Origin: Sphingobacteriales bacterium 44-15
GTDB taxonomy: Bacteria; Bacteroidota; Bacteroidia; Chitinophagales; Chitinophagaceae
NCBI GenBank assembly: GCA_001899685.1
Contig: MKWG01000029.1
Location: 16,162-80,161, forward strand
Reading direction: 5' to 3'
Length of the DNA: 64,000 nt
Shown here: positions 18,201 to 26,098 of the stretch, piece by piece
Layout of the letters: the number at the start of each line of letters is the position of its first letter
How positions within the stretch are numbered: the stretch's first letter is position 1
The notes under the pieces: model-generated
Database searches by the model: none
Told to the model about the DNA's origin: nothing
The model's input: the letters and a program-made list of their open reading frames with translations, nothing else
Program-made: the position numbers and the translations under genes

Positions 18201-18432
18201 GCGTGGTGCTGCCATCATCAACAGGGAGGGTATATGCTCCTTTTTTATCAGTGGATGTTCCATTCGCTCCATTTCCTGAATTAACAGCCACTCCATATAA
18301 CGGGTTGCCGAACTGATCTGTAACCTTACCCGCAAGCGTAATTGCAGCGCTTTGTGCGAAAGTATTTTGCTGCATCGCTGTAAACAATACAGTCAGGCAC
18401 AGCAGTATAGTTTTTATTTTATAGTATTTCAT
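15292..18432 (-). CDS. susC: SusC/RagA-family TonB-dependent transporter (no STN domain)
   Basis: 1046-residue outer-membrane transporter: signal peptide (about 1-27, ends NTFAQ), carboxypeptidase-D regulatory-like domain (about 30-108), plug (about 120-240, with SISVLKDASTQALYGILGGNGLLVV) and a large beta-barrel ending in the typical C-terminal aromatic (SVTF). No STN signalling domain, so it should not signal to FecR itself; it would be switched on through the STN-SusC encoded upstream. The gene starts 38 bp after the 653-residue SusD gene, giving the order SusC-SusD-SusC-SusD in one transcript. Imports oligosaccharide in partnership with the SusD encoded next. Confidence 0.93.
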   Translation of the reverse strand: MKYYKIKTILLCLTVLFTAMQQNTFAQSAAITLAGKVTDQFGNPLYGVAVNSGNGANGTSTDKKGAYTLPVDDGSTTLTFTYTGYLIATETIGEKETINVQLQPDAHKLDEEIQLGYNSQRRRHFAGAAATVTGAELERAPVANFGQTLGGRLPGLTTLETFSELSRATTSMAVRGFSFARNNGPLVVVDGVLVPYNSNQTLEYISPTEIESISVLKDASTQALYGILGGNGLLVVKTKRGRKGELEVRTRIDQSVQQATTIPTHYDAATYAELSNLAAKNDYINSADPFVPPYSDAAIAAYKSGSDKELYPNNNWYEMFMKDLAAMQRVSVNLNGGSDKIQYFTNLNVMHQGGYFKTDQPRYDANANNLWVNYRTNVDMNINKWIKAYVRLSGNIKRERTPGGAGNQAVYSSIFEVPANVYGPLTPKIVDPVTGDVIDEGGEVISTGSNFVHSPAYGLLNRSGYVRYTVTNTTSQFGIDLNLGFITKGLSLTGTFNYQTNSVGGLFTTQNYARYVRDQYIDDSLAFAGDGTEINTPLAYTKTHSFYYHLTYNALLNYERSFGKHNVRALGYMFYQDLTKTDVASLLSFPYKRIHTGAEAMYDYSGRYFVKLDLGYSGSDQYARSSRFTATPSVAAGWMISNESFLQNNKVLTLLKLRGSYGKTANDQSGLNRFAYEDNVRLTNGGPIGYLQYLVVEGNKGDKRISAEVSAKANAGIDIGLLNAITITADIFSEKVDNMIVPATGTIPAYQGIPLDNYPSLNEGKYENKGFELTVDYTKEFNKNWGASVGGNFSYSKNTIISANEAERTSDYAYRKQQEGYSYGQQFGYIVDYSNGNGMFNSQQELDNSTLAYTFGAPRVGDLIYKDLNGDGKLNDRDVAPIGHGALPRYIYGITGRLRFKSVELNVLFQGVGDFTSLYSGAGVYETSYGGLFGALHSHSWTAERYAAGEEILYPALSAKQSVNHQASDFFAYDRSFIRLKNLELSYTFPGRVANAIAAQNIRLLLSGQNLITWDKMKSKDFGPEGGGYLGFPVYRVYNIGLSVTF

Positions 18433-18470
18433 TTTAATATCGTTAAGTCTTTACAAAAAGAAGTTTCTCC

Positions 18471-20432
18471 TTACCATCCCGGGTTTTGCCAGGTATCTCC
18501 TGTAATGGCTGCGAGCCTGTTGGCTTCTGACAGCGGAACAGGAAACCATAAAAATTTGTTGGCGTAATTCTTACGTTCCGTTGGTCTCACCACTCTTCTT
18601 GTATAGGTATAAGTATTGGGGGCTGTACGGGTAATTTCCATTGCGGTCACCCATTTGTCTGTCTTTGACAGATCATCTGTGGGATTGCTCCACCTGCGCA
18701 CATCAAAATACCTGTTCTCTTCAAAAGCAAGCTCCACTCTTCTCTCGTGCCTTACCCGGGTAATAAGTTGTGCCTGGGTTAACCCGGCAGGTATATCAGG
18801 CATGCCTACCCTTCTCCTGATCTCATTTACCGCATCACGGGCCTCTTCTAACTTCCCGGCTTCTGCAGCAGCTTCCGCAAAATCCAGGATCACTTCTCCC
18901 AGTCTGAAATATTTCCATTTCGCTCCTCCTACTACATTATCTCCTCCTGAATTAGGATGCAAAAACTTTCTTTCATAATATCCGGTCCTGGTAGCTTTTC
19001 TTACTGCGGGATCAATGCCGGTTTGCGGCTCGCCTTTGTAAGTCGCAATTATTCTTACCCTGTTGCCTGCGGGCGCCGGGTAGTTTTCATACGATTCCGG
19101 CACTTCCCCAAATCCCCACCATGCCTTACGTTTGGAGCCATTATAATAAATGGAAGCGTAAAAACGCGGATCCCTGTTGGCATACGGGTCGTTTGGATCG
19201 TAAATGGTATTGTCAGGATTATAATTGGGTTGCAAGTGCTGTTCGTCCAGATATGGATTATCCAGGTTTAGTATTGGCTGACCATCTGTGGTTTCGTATG
19301 CATCTACCATTTCCTGTGTGGGACAGGTACCGCTTTTATAACCATCCTGTGAGCCAATGCCGTCAATATTCCAGATATTACCCTGGTCTTCACGCCCCTG
19401 GTAAATGGTTTCCTTATCAACTGCCGTTAAAGAATACTGGGCGGACTGGGTAAAGTATTCATTGTATAAAGCAGAGTACTGATCTTTTGACGGACCGATA
19501 TAAGCATTGTCAGAAAGATAGGTAGCCGGGTAATTCACTTTATTATACAATTCGTAACCCCAGTCGCGTAAATGTTGTAATGAGGCCTTATTCACTTCAT
19601 AAGCTTCCTGCCAGTGATCTTCCCCCGCATTGTTCAACGGGCTGGCAGCAAACAGGATCATTTTCGACTTAATGGCCTCTGCCAGTGCACGGGTAACCCT
19701 GTAAGCCTCATCCGTTGTAATACGTGTAGGTAAAGCCTCAATAGCCAGCGCCGCATCGCAGTCTTCCATGATGAATTTGGTCAGCTCATAATAGCCTGCT
19801 TTTTCCAGTGTAGAGAAATCCGCAGTAAACTCCATTGGCTCACGCATAATAGGCAGCACAGCGCCGTACCATTTCAATAATTCATGGTAATAATATGCTC
19901 TCAGCACATACGCTTCTGCTTTCATCCGCTGCCGTCTGGTTTCTTTATCGGTTCCGGTCAGTGTCGCAGCATCTATATGCTGCAAAAAATAACTGCAATT
20001 GCGTATGGCATTCCAGTAACGGTTCCAGTAGTCACCATTGCCCGCATCGGAACTAATATCTGTTCCGGGAAAGCTTGACGGAGACGCATCGCCGTTATAA
20101 AACCGGCCCGACATGATCCATGATTCCGCTTCCGCATCCGTATCCCATGCCTCATCACTCCATTCTACCGGCCCGCGCGACCAGAAGAAATAACGTACCC
20201 CCTTGCCGGGAAGATTATTATAACAACTGTTTAAAAAGGCCTCCGTTTTATCATTATCCTTAAAAACATCATCCAATGAAATTTTTCCGTCAGGCGCCAT
20301 ATCCAGCGCTTTCTTACATGCGCTTCCAAAAAGTACGGCAGTAAATAAAAACAGGACGAGCTTTATAAAATACCCGGCACGGGAGGTATGCAGTGTCCCG
20401 GAAGTATGTTGTATATATCGTTGATTATTCAT
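18471..20432 (-). CDS. susD: SusD/RagB-family glycan-binding lipoprotein
   Basis: 653-residue SusD-like lipoprotein. The start at 20432 gives an unusually long leader: about 20 polar residues before the hydrophobic stretch and the lipobox FGSAC (Cys39). SusD TPR-type helices follow (DVFKDNDKTEAFLNSCYNNL, LRAYYYHELLKWYG) and the C-terminal RagB/SusD region (AVNEIRRRVGMPDIP, VRHERRVELAFEENRYFDVRRW, LWFPVPLSEANRL). Partner of the STN-SusC encoded 21 bp upstream. Longer than the second SusD, mostly in the region before the conserved RxxRxxGM motif, so the two pairs may bind different fragments. Confidence 0.92.
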   Translation of the reverse strand: MNNQRYIQHTSGTLHTSRAGYFIKLVLFLFTAVLFGSACKKALDMAPDGKISLDDVFKDNDKTEAFLNSCYNNLPGKGVRYFFWSRGPVEWSDEAWDTDAEAESWIMSGRFYNGDASPSSFPGTDISSDAGNGDYWNRYWNAIRNCSYFLQHIDAATLTGTDKETRRQRMKAEAYVLRAYYYHELLKWYGAVLPIMREPMEFTADFSTLEKAGYYELTKFIMEDCDAALAIEALPTRITTDEAYRVTRALAEAIKSKMILFAASPLNNAGEDHWQEAYEVNKASLQHLRDWGYELYNKVNYPATYLSDNAYIGPSKDQYSALYNEYFTQSAQYSLTAVDKETIYQGREDQGNIWNIDGIGSQDGYKSGTCPTQEMVDAYETTDGQPILNLDNPYLDEQHLQPNYNPDNTIYDPNDPYANRDPRFYASIYYNGSKRKAWWGFGEVPESYENYPAPAGNRVRIIATYKGEPQTGIDPAVRKATRTGYYERKFLHPNSGGDNVVGGAKWKYFRLGEVILDFAEAAAEAGKLEEARDAVNEIRRRVGMPDIPAGLTQAQLITRVRHERRVELAFEENRYFDVRRWSNPTDDLSKTDKWVTAMEITRTAPNTYTYTRRVVRPTERKNYANKFLWFPVPLSEANRLAAITGDTWQNPGW

Positions 20433-20453
20433 TTTGTTGCTGTGTCTAAAGGT

Positions 20454-23400
20454 TTAGAAAGTAATATTCACACCACAGTTTAAAGACTTGGTAACAGGAT
20501 AACCCAGTGATTCACTGGTTTCCGGGTCCAGGTGATCCATCCGCAGCTTATCCCAGGTAAAGAAGTTATATGCGCTGATATATGCTCTTACTCCCTGCAG
20601 GTGCAAGGCGCTCAGCAATGAAGACGGAAAATTGTACGCCAGCTCTATATTCTTCAGGCGGATAAATGATCTGTCCATGATGAAAAAGTCATTTGCCCGG
20701 TGATTGGTGGTAGTAACAGTGCTTAACGCAGGGTAAGTTATTTTTTCACCCGCAGCATAGCGCTCGGGGGTCCAGGCAGTTTTGTGATAGCTGTAATAAG
20801 TACCCAGCTTAATGTTTTCATATACCCCCTGGTTGGCATAATTGCCTGCATACCTGCTTACTCCCTGGAAAAAGACACTGAGCTCAAAAGCCTTATAGCG
20901 GAGCTCTGTAAGCAAGCCATATATTTGTCCCGGAATGCTTGTATATTTTATCGGCGCAAGGTCTTTATCATCTATTATCCCGTCGCCGTTCAGATCCTGG
21001 TAAATAAAGTCTCCTACCCGTGGCGTGCCAAAACCATAGGTTGTTTTAGCTAAGTAGGCATCAAGCTCCTGCTGGGAATTAAAATAACCATTACCGTTGG
21101 AATAATCAATTTTATAACCCCATTGCTGATTAAGCGAAAAGCCGGTAGTGCGGTAACGATAGGCATAAGTGTCATCGCTGATAGGCTCATCGTAGAATTT
21201 CACCACATTATGATTGAATCCCAGGTTTCCTTTTACCATAAAAGAGAAATTCTTTGAAAGCGCTTTGTTATAAGACACTTCTATTTCATAGCCCCTGTTA
21301 TTCACTATACCCATATTTACTTTGGGAATATTACCAAGGGGCACTCCCTGTAGTGCAGGCACAGTACCACGTGAGATCAGGATATCGGTTCTTTTTTCAA
21401 AGAAGTAATCGAATGACACATTGAGCTCATTAAATAAACCGACTTCAATACCATAGTTCTGCTTGGTGGCAACCTCCCAGGATAAATTAGGATTGCCCAG
21501 TAACCCCTGGTCAATACCCCGCCCTACCCCGGGTGAAATAGTGCTTAAGCTGCCCAGAGGACCAGTACCTACAGTAATATTATCCAGGTATAAAAACCTT
21601 GAGCTTCCTATTTTGTCATTCCCTACTTTACCGTAAGATGCCCTCAGCTTTAAGTTGGAAATGGTATGTGACAGTGATTCAAAAAACGGCTCATTGCTTA
21701 TTACCCAGCCTACAGATGCCGCAGGGAAAAAGCCGTACCTGTTGGAAGGAGCGAATTGCTCTGATCCGTTATAACCGAGGTTTACTTCTGCCAGGTATCT
21801 TTTATCATAATCGTAGGTAACCCTTCCTGCCAGACCAATCACATTATATGGTATTTCTCCTGCTGTTGACTCCCAGTAATCTCTTTGTGCCAGTACCAAC
21901 GCGCCAACGCTATGTTTACCGAAAGAGTTCTGGTAGTTAATAGACGCCTGTAAATTGATATTGTAGCGTGAATCATATCCCTTTTCAATATTCAGGAAGG
22001 ATTCCGCATTGCGTTGTACAGCGTAGGAAAGGGAGTTGGTTTCATAATTCACCAATGCAGCATATAAACGTTCATTTTTATAGCCGTCCATCGCGCTGGT
22101 AGCCTTGGAATCGTAGGAAATCATTCCCTTAACAGACAGCCCCCGGACCACCAGCTCGCTTAAATCCCATTCGGCGCCGAGAGAAGAGTTAAGATTAGAA
22201 CGCATTTCATTTCTGAAACCCTGCCGGTTCATAATTTCAAATGCGGTACGATCAAGATAAGTCGGATACACTACCGCATCTGCCGGAACACCAAATCCGG
22301 GCAGGGTAGTAGGACCGGGTGTAATAGGAAGTATCGTTTGTGTCTGGTAGATCAGATCCGTCATCATCCAGTGTGTATCATGACCCGGATAGGTACCTGC
22401 AGAAGGCATATTCACTCTTTCTATATAGCTGCCTATATTCAGGAACATCTTGAAAGAAGGAGCTATTTTGTAATCAAGATTAGCGCGGAAATTATACCTG
22501 TCCATCCATGAAGAAGGATCATATCCTAATTTGGATTTAGGCTCAGTATTCAGGTTCCCGCCCTGGTGCAGGTAAACGCCGTTTATAAAATAGCTAAGCT
22601 TGGAGGTGCCACCTGTAACCCCAATATTCACACGGGTCTGCGGCGTATTCTTTTTGATGAGTTCTCCATACCAGTAATGATCAGGATAAATATAATTCCT
22701 GAATGCTGCCTGTTCTGCATAGTCAGGCGCATTAGGATCAAGCCCCTCCAGTGGGTTTTCAAATTTGGCAATGAGTTCGTCAGAATAAGGAATATCTATC
22801 CCATCATTTTTTGCGGCCTCATTACGCAATTTCAAATACTCCACGGAATGCAGCCGTTCCGGCTCACGGGTAAGGGAACTATAACTCTGGTCAACACTCG
22901 CTGTCAACTGCGCTTTCCCCGGAGCGCCTCTTTTAGTAGTAATTAATATTACCCCGTTTGCTCCACGTACTCCAAATACTGCGGTAGCAGACGCATCTTT
23001 TAATATAGATATGCTCGCCACCTCATTAGGATCTATGGTACGGATATTGTCTCTCGGAACACCATCAATCAATATCAGGGGGCTGTTACCATTTACGGTG
23101 GCAGCGCCACGCAGGTATAAGGTAGCGTCATCACGACCGGGTTGCCCGCCACCGGACTGGATAGAGGTAAGCCCGGAAAGACGCCCCGCTAGCGCGTTGG
23201 CCAAACTTGCCGAAGAGCTTTGTTTAAGCTGTTCGCTGTTTACAGTAGATACTGCACCCGTTACCGTTATTTTCTTTTGAGCGCCATAGGCTACTACCAC
23301 TACATCTTCCATAGCATTCACCACAGGCTTGAGCGTCACCCGGAGGTCACGCGCCCTGGCTACAGGCACTTCTTTTATTTCCATGCCCACATAAGAAAAA

Positions 23401-23960
23401 ATGAGTACAGCTTTCTCATTGGGAACACTGATGCTGAAAGATCCGTCCGCAGCGGAGGATGTACCTTTTGTGGAGCCTTTAACAACAATGCTCACATTGG
23501 CAAGGGGAGCGCCGCTTTCGTCCGTAACCTTACCGGTAATGATAATATCCTTTTGTTCAACGGATGGAGGAGAGGAAGGAATGGTCTCCTGCTTTTTGAT
23601 AACAATAGTTTTACCTACAAGCTCATAAGTGAGCGCCTGGTCCTTAAAGCAGGCATTCAGTGCTTCCCTGAGAGTGGCACCCTTCAACTGTATATCCACC
23701 TTTCCCGCGGTATCCATCCATTCATCGCGGTATACCAGGTGAAGCCCGGACTGCTTTTTAATTTGTTTTAAAACGCTTTCCAGGGAAGCGTTGTGCATGG
23801 ATAAACTGATGGTCTGGGCATACCCGCCAGCCTTCACCTGCAGGCAGGCAACAATCATAAGAATAATGGTCAGCCTCATAATCAGCCAGGTTTTGGAATT
23901 TAAAAGCACTCGCGCCCGCAGGCAACCGGGTAGCGCTTTGCAATACGCAATCAATTGCAT
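20454..23960 (-). CDS. susC: STN-domain SusC/RagA TonB-dependent transducer-transporter
   Basis: 1168 residues. A long basic leader precedes the signal hydrophobic stretch (about 28-48, ending GGYAQ), typical of this subgroup; an internal ATG at residue 28 is an alternative start. Then come an STN domain (about 50-122; LESVLKQIKKQSGLHLVYRDEW, LREALNACFKDQALTYELVGKTIVI), a carboxypeptidase-D-like domain (about 140-218), plug (about 228-345) and barrel. STN domains contact FecR to signal ligand binding through the inner membrane to an ECF sigma factor; both partners are encoded directly upstream. A predicted antisense RNA covers the leader of this gene (see 23974-24063). Confidence 0.93.
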   Translation of the reverse strand: MQLIAYCKALPGCLRARVLLNSKTWLIMRLTIILMIVACLQVKAGGYAQTISLSMHNASLESVLKQIKKQSGLHLVYRDEWMDTAGKVDIQLKGATLREALNACFKDQALTYELVGKTIVIKKQETIPSSPPSVEQKDIIITGKVTDESGAPLANVSIVVKGSTKGTSSAADGSFSISVPNEKAVLIFSYVGMEIKEVPVARARDLRVTLKPVVNAMEDVVVVAYGAQKKITVTGAVSTVNSEQLKQSSSASLANALAGRLSGLTSIQSGGGQPGRDDATLYLRGAATVNGNSPLILIDGVPRDNIRTIDPNEVASISILKDASATAVFGVRGANGVILITTKRGAPGKAQLTASVDQSYSSLTREPERLHSVEYLKLRNEAAKNDGIDIPYSDELIAKFENPLEGLDPNAPDYAEQAAFRNYIYPDHYWYGELIKKNTPQTRVNIGVTGGTSKLSYFINGVYLHQGGNLNTEPKSKLGYDPSSWMDRYNFRANLDYKIAPSFKMFLNIGSYIERVNMPSAGTYPGHDTHWMMTDLIYQTQTILPITPGPTTLPGFGVPADAVVYPTYLDRTAFEIMNRQGFRNEMRSNLNSSLGAEWDLSELVVRGLSVKGMISYDSKATSAMDGYKNERLYAALVNYETNSLSYAVQRNAESFLNIEKGYDSRYNINLQASINYQNSFGKHSVGALVLAQRDYWESTAGEIPYNVIGLAGRVTYDYDKRYLAEVNLGYNGSEQFAPSNRYGFFPAASVGWVISNEPFFESLSHTISNLKLRASYGKVGNDKIGSSRFLYLDNITVGTGPLGSLSTISPGVGRGIDQGLLGNPNLSWEVATKQNYGIEVGLFNELNVSFDYFFEKRTDILISRGTVPALQGVPLGNIPKVNMGIVNNRGYEIEVSYNKALSKNFSFMVKGNLGFNHNVVKFYDEPISDDTYAYRYRTTGFSLNQQWGYKIDYSNGNGYFNSQQELDAYLAKTTYGFGTPRVGDFIYQDLNGDGIIDDKDLAPIKYTSIPGQIYGLLTELRYKAFELSVFFQGVSRYAGNYANQGVYENIKLGTYYSYHKTAWTPERYAAGEKITYPALSTVTTTNHRANDFFIMDRSFIRLKNIELAYNFPSSLLSALHLQGVRAYISAYNFFTWDKLRMDHLDPETSESLGYPVTKSLNCGVNITF

Positions 23961-23967
23961 AGTTTTG
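23937..23967 (+). promoter_or_regulatory. Consensus promoter antisense to the susC start
   Basis: Plus-strand TTTG (23937-23940), a 19-bp spacer and TAGTTTTG (23960-23967) match exactly the Bacteroidota housekeeping consensus TTTG-N19-TAnnTTTG. The -7 box overlaps the start codon of the minus-strand SusC gene, so transcription would run away from it across its leader toward FecR. Confidence 0.6.
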
Positions 23968-23973
23968 TTGTGT

Positions 23974-24063
23974 TTGGGTTTAATTAATGAATGATCCGGT
24001 CAAGATTATTACAGAGGTTAACCCTTACTCCGGAATTCCGCCCCCACGGAATTCCTTTTTTTT
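23974..24063 (+). ncRNA. Predicted cis-antisense small RNA over susC leader
   Basis: Predicted from the consensus promoter at 23937-23967 and the strong terminator at 24032-24063: an RNA of about 90 nt on the plus strand, complementary to the mRNA between FecR and SusC up to a few nucleotides before the SusC start codon. Cis-encoded antisense RNAs repressing susC-type genes (DonS in Bacteroides) are known, and this would be the same principle. No sequence family recognised; 5' region contains TGTTTGGGTTT, also found at the start of the candidate at 45265-45349. Confidence 0.5.
24032..24063 (+). terminator. Strong intrinsic terminator facing against the operon
   Basis: Perfect stem GGAATTCCG (24032-24040) and CGGAATTCC (24047-24055), 6-nt loop, followed by eight T residues on the plus strand. 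Flanking genes are all on the minus strand, where no T tract follows, so it should terminate only antisense transcripts. Confidence 0.75.
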
Positions 24064-24086
24064 GATTAACCGTCCTTGTGAAAAAA

Positions 24087-25313
24087 TTATGATCCTACAA
24101 TTAATTTCTTTCCTTCTATCCTGCATTGTATACCACTGAGCTTCATTACTTTTAATACTTCAGACAGCAGCATATTACGTGGTATGTCGCCCGTGATCTT
24201 ACCTTTCGGCATCCCTTTTTCATAAATGATATCCACATCATACCATCTTGCCAGCTTTCTGAGCACCACTGATATATCAGCTCCGCTCATCATGAACAAA
24301 CCGTTCTTCCAGGCTACAGCCTCATCAATGTCGGCATCCTTTACGATCTTAATCGCCCCGTCCCTGTTGCTGACCTGCGCCTGCTGACCAGGCTTCAGTA
24401 CTGCAAAGTCTGTATGACTTTCCATGCCGGAACTTACTTTTACTTTACCCTCGAGCAGAGTGGTATTCACGCTCGCTTCCTCATCGTATGCATTGATATT
24501 AAAATGCGTGCCCATCACTTCAATCAGGCTTTTCTGCTCATTCTTCTCTGACAGCACTTTCACCCTGAATGGAACTTTTTTACCCGAACGGATAAAAGAC
24601 GCCACTTCAAAATACACTTCACCCTTTACCTCTACTATCCTGCTGTCGCCGACAAATGCAACCGGATATTTGACGGTAGATGCCGCATTGAGCCATACGT
24701 GACTACCATCAGGAAGCACCAGGTTGTATTGCCCGCCCCGTGGCGTGGTGAGTGTATTGAAAACAGGTATATGGATAGCGCTGCTGTTCTGCTCCTGGCT
24801 ATATACAAGCTCATTGCCCCGTTTACGTACTTCGGTGCTTCCCTGGCTGGTCAGCACTCCGTTATTAGCATCATCCAGCACTACTGTTCCCCCGTCCGCC
24901 AATGTCAACACGGCCTTATTACTACCCGGAGCTACGTCATTCTTAATAACCTCTTCAGTTTTTTTTGCAACCGGTATATCCTTCCGCATTCCCCTCATAA
25001 AGTACCAACTGCCTGTTGCAATCAGCATAATTACCGATGCCGCGGCAAGATGAAAATAAAACCTCCGGTGCCAGGGAAGTCCCTGCCTTATTGTAGCATC
25101 CGGCGATCCGGTTCTTTCACTGGCATGCTTCAAAAGCTCTTCCCCCATCTCTTTTATCCAATGCTCGCGGTTCTCCGGATCCAGTCGCGCCCATTCATTG
25201 TCCGGAAGCTCATTTTCCCGCAACCAGCGTTCTATCAACTCCTGCTCATGGGGTAAGGCTGTTCCTGCACTATAGCGATCCAGTAACTCCCTGATAATTT
25301 TGAGATCAATCAT
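24087..25313 (-). CDS. fecR: FecR-family anti-sigma factor
   Basis: 408-residue inner-membrane anti-sigma factor. Cytoplasmic N-terminal part with the sigma-binding region (about 1-80, acidic and helical), one membrane helix (about 86-106), a FecR domain (about 115-310; FNTLTTPRGGQYNLVLPDGSHVWLNAASTVKYP, VEVMGTHFNINAY motifs) and a C-terminal DUF4974-type domain (about 335-408; DISVVLRKLARWYDVDIIYE) that contacts the STN of SusC. It follows its sigma gene by about 100 bp and precedes the STN-SusC gene, the normal arrangement of such cell-surface signalling systems. Confidence 0.93.
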   Translation of the reverse strand: MIDLKIIRELLDRYSAGTALPHEQELIERWLRENELPDNEWARLDPENREHWIKEMGEELLKHASERTGSPDATIRQGLPWHRRFYFHLAAASVIMLIATGSWYFMRGMRKDIPVAKKTEEVIKNDVAPGSNKAVLTLADGGTVVLDDANNGVLTSQGSTEVRKRGNELVYSQEQNSSAIHIPVFNTLTTPRGGQYNLVLPDGSHVWLNAASTVKYPVAFVGDSRIVEVKGEVYFEVASFIRSGKKVPFRVKVLSEKNEQKSLIEVMGTHFNINAYDEEASVNTTLLEGKVKVSSGMESHTDFAVLKPGQQAQVSNRDGAIKIVKDADIDEAVAWKNGLFMMSGADISVVLRKLARWYDVDIIYEKGMPKGKITGDIPRNMLLSEVLKVMKLSGIQCRIEGKKLIVGS

Positions 25314-25413
25314 TCTTCGTGTGTTGTTTTACAACTGTTCCCGCAGCTTATGCCCATAATTAGTCGTTTGAAACAGGAACAGGTACTATGAAAGGAAAAA
25401 AAATTTTCAATAA

Positions 25414-26007
25414 TCAGTTCAGGAAAAGAATAATGAGAATAGCCAGCTTTTCCCAGGAATGCCTGAGATGGTGAAGTGCAATAGAGAGCTGGTTTTTTAC
25501 CGTTTGTTCAGAAAGCCCGAGCTGGCATGCGATTTCTTTTATTGCAAGATGGCGGTCGCGGCTCATCCTATATATTTCCTTCGTTCTGTTGGGAAGATCT
25601 TCTATGGCATGGTCAAGCGTATGCTGCAGATCTTTTGAAATGATTTCCGCTTCGCTGTCAGCGACCATGTGCCCATAAAGACGTTCCAGCATCCCGGCGT
25701 ATTCTTTACGGGTAATATTCTTCCTTATCTGGTCAATTATGCGATAACGTACCGCTGCAAAAAGATAAGCCTTTAATGAACCGTTGATCTGAAGAGTTTC
25801 CCTGCTATCCCAAAGATGAGTAAAAAGATCATGTATTATATCCCGCGCTTCTTCTACAGAAGATAATCGTGATGCGGCAAAACCGGTCAATGCAGGAGCG
25901 TGCAACTGGTATATGGAAGTGAAGGCTTCTGTATTACCCTCCTTCAGTAAGTCAAGCAGTTCTGTTTCAGTATGGATATTATGAGCAAGCATAATATTAT
26001 TAAGCAT
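25414..26007 (-). CDS. ECF sigma-70 factor (SusC/FecR-linked)
   Basis: 197-residue ECF sigma factor of the Bacteroidota glycan-locus type: sigma-2 region about 24-90 (AFTSIYQLHAPALTGFAASRL, DIIHDLFTHLWD), sigma-4 helix-turn-helix about 132-182 (IKEIACQLGLSEQTVKNQLS), and a hydrophobic C-terminal tail (LAILIILFLN) common in this group. It should be held by the FecR protein encoded next and released when the STN-SusC senses its glycan. It sits in the middle of the locus: rhamnosidase genes lie upstream and SusCD/enzyme genes downstream, all on the same strand. A second ATG lies five codons in (25992). Confidence 0.92.
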   Translation of the reverse strand: MLNNIMLAHNIHTETELLDLLKEGNTEAFTSIYQLHAPALTGFAASRLSSVEEARDIIHDLFTHLWDSRETLQINGSLKAYLFAAVRYRIIDQIRKNITRKEYAGMLERLYGHMVADSEAEIISKDLQHTLDHAIEDLPNRTKEIYRMSRDRHLAIKEIACQLGLSEQTVKNQLSIALHHLRHSWEKLAILIILFLN

Positions 26008-26035
26008 CGTTACTTACAGCGCTAAATTAGCAAGG

Positions 26036-26043
26036 CAAATTTA
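26036..26043 (-). promoter_or_regulatory. Promoter -7 box for ECF sigma gene
   Basis: Minus-strand TAAATTTG matches TAnnTTTG exactly, about 30 nt before the sigma start codon. No good TTTG lies at 17-23 bp upstream. It suggests that the sigma gene has its own housekeeping promoter in addition to read-through from the enzyme genes. Confidence 0.4.
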
Positions 26044-26098
26044 CACAACCATCCTGTACTTACCGCCTTTTATTGCTGTGCAGGTATTCAATAGATTA

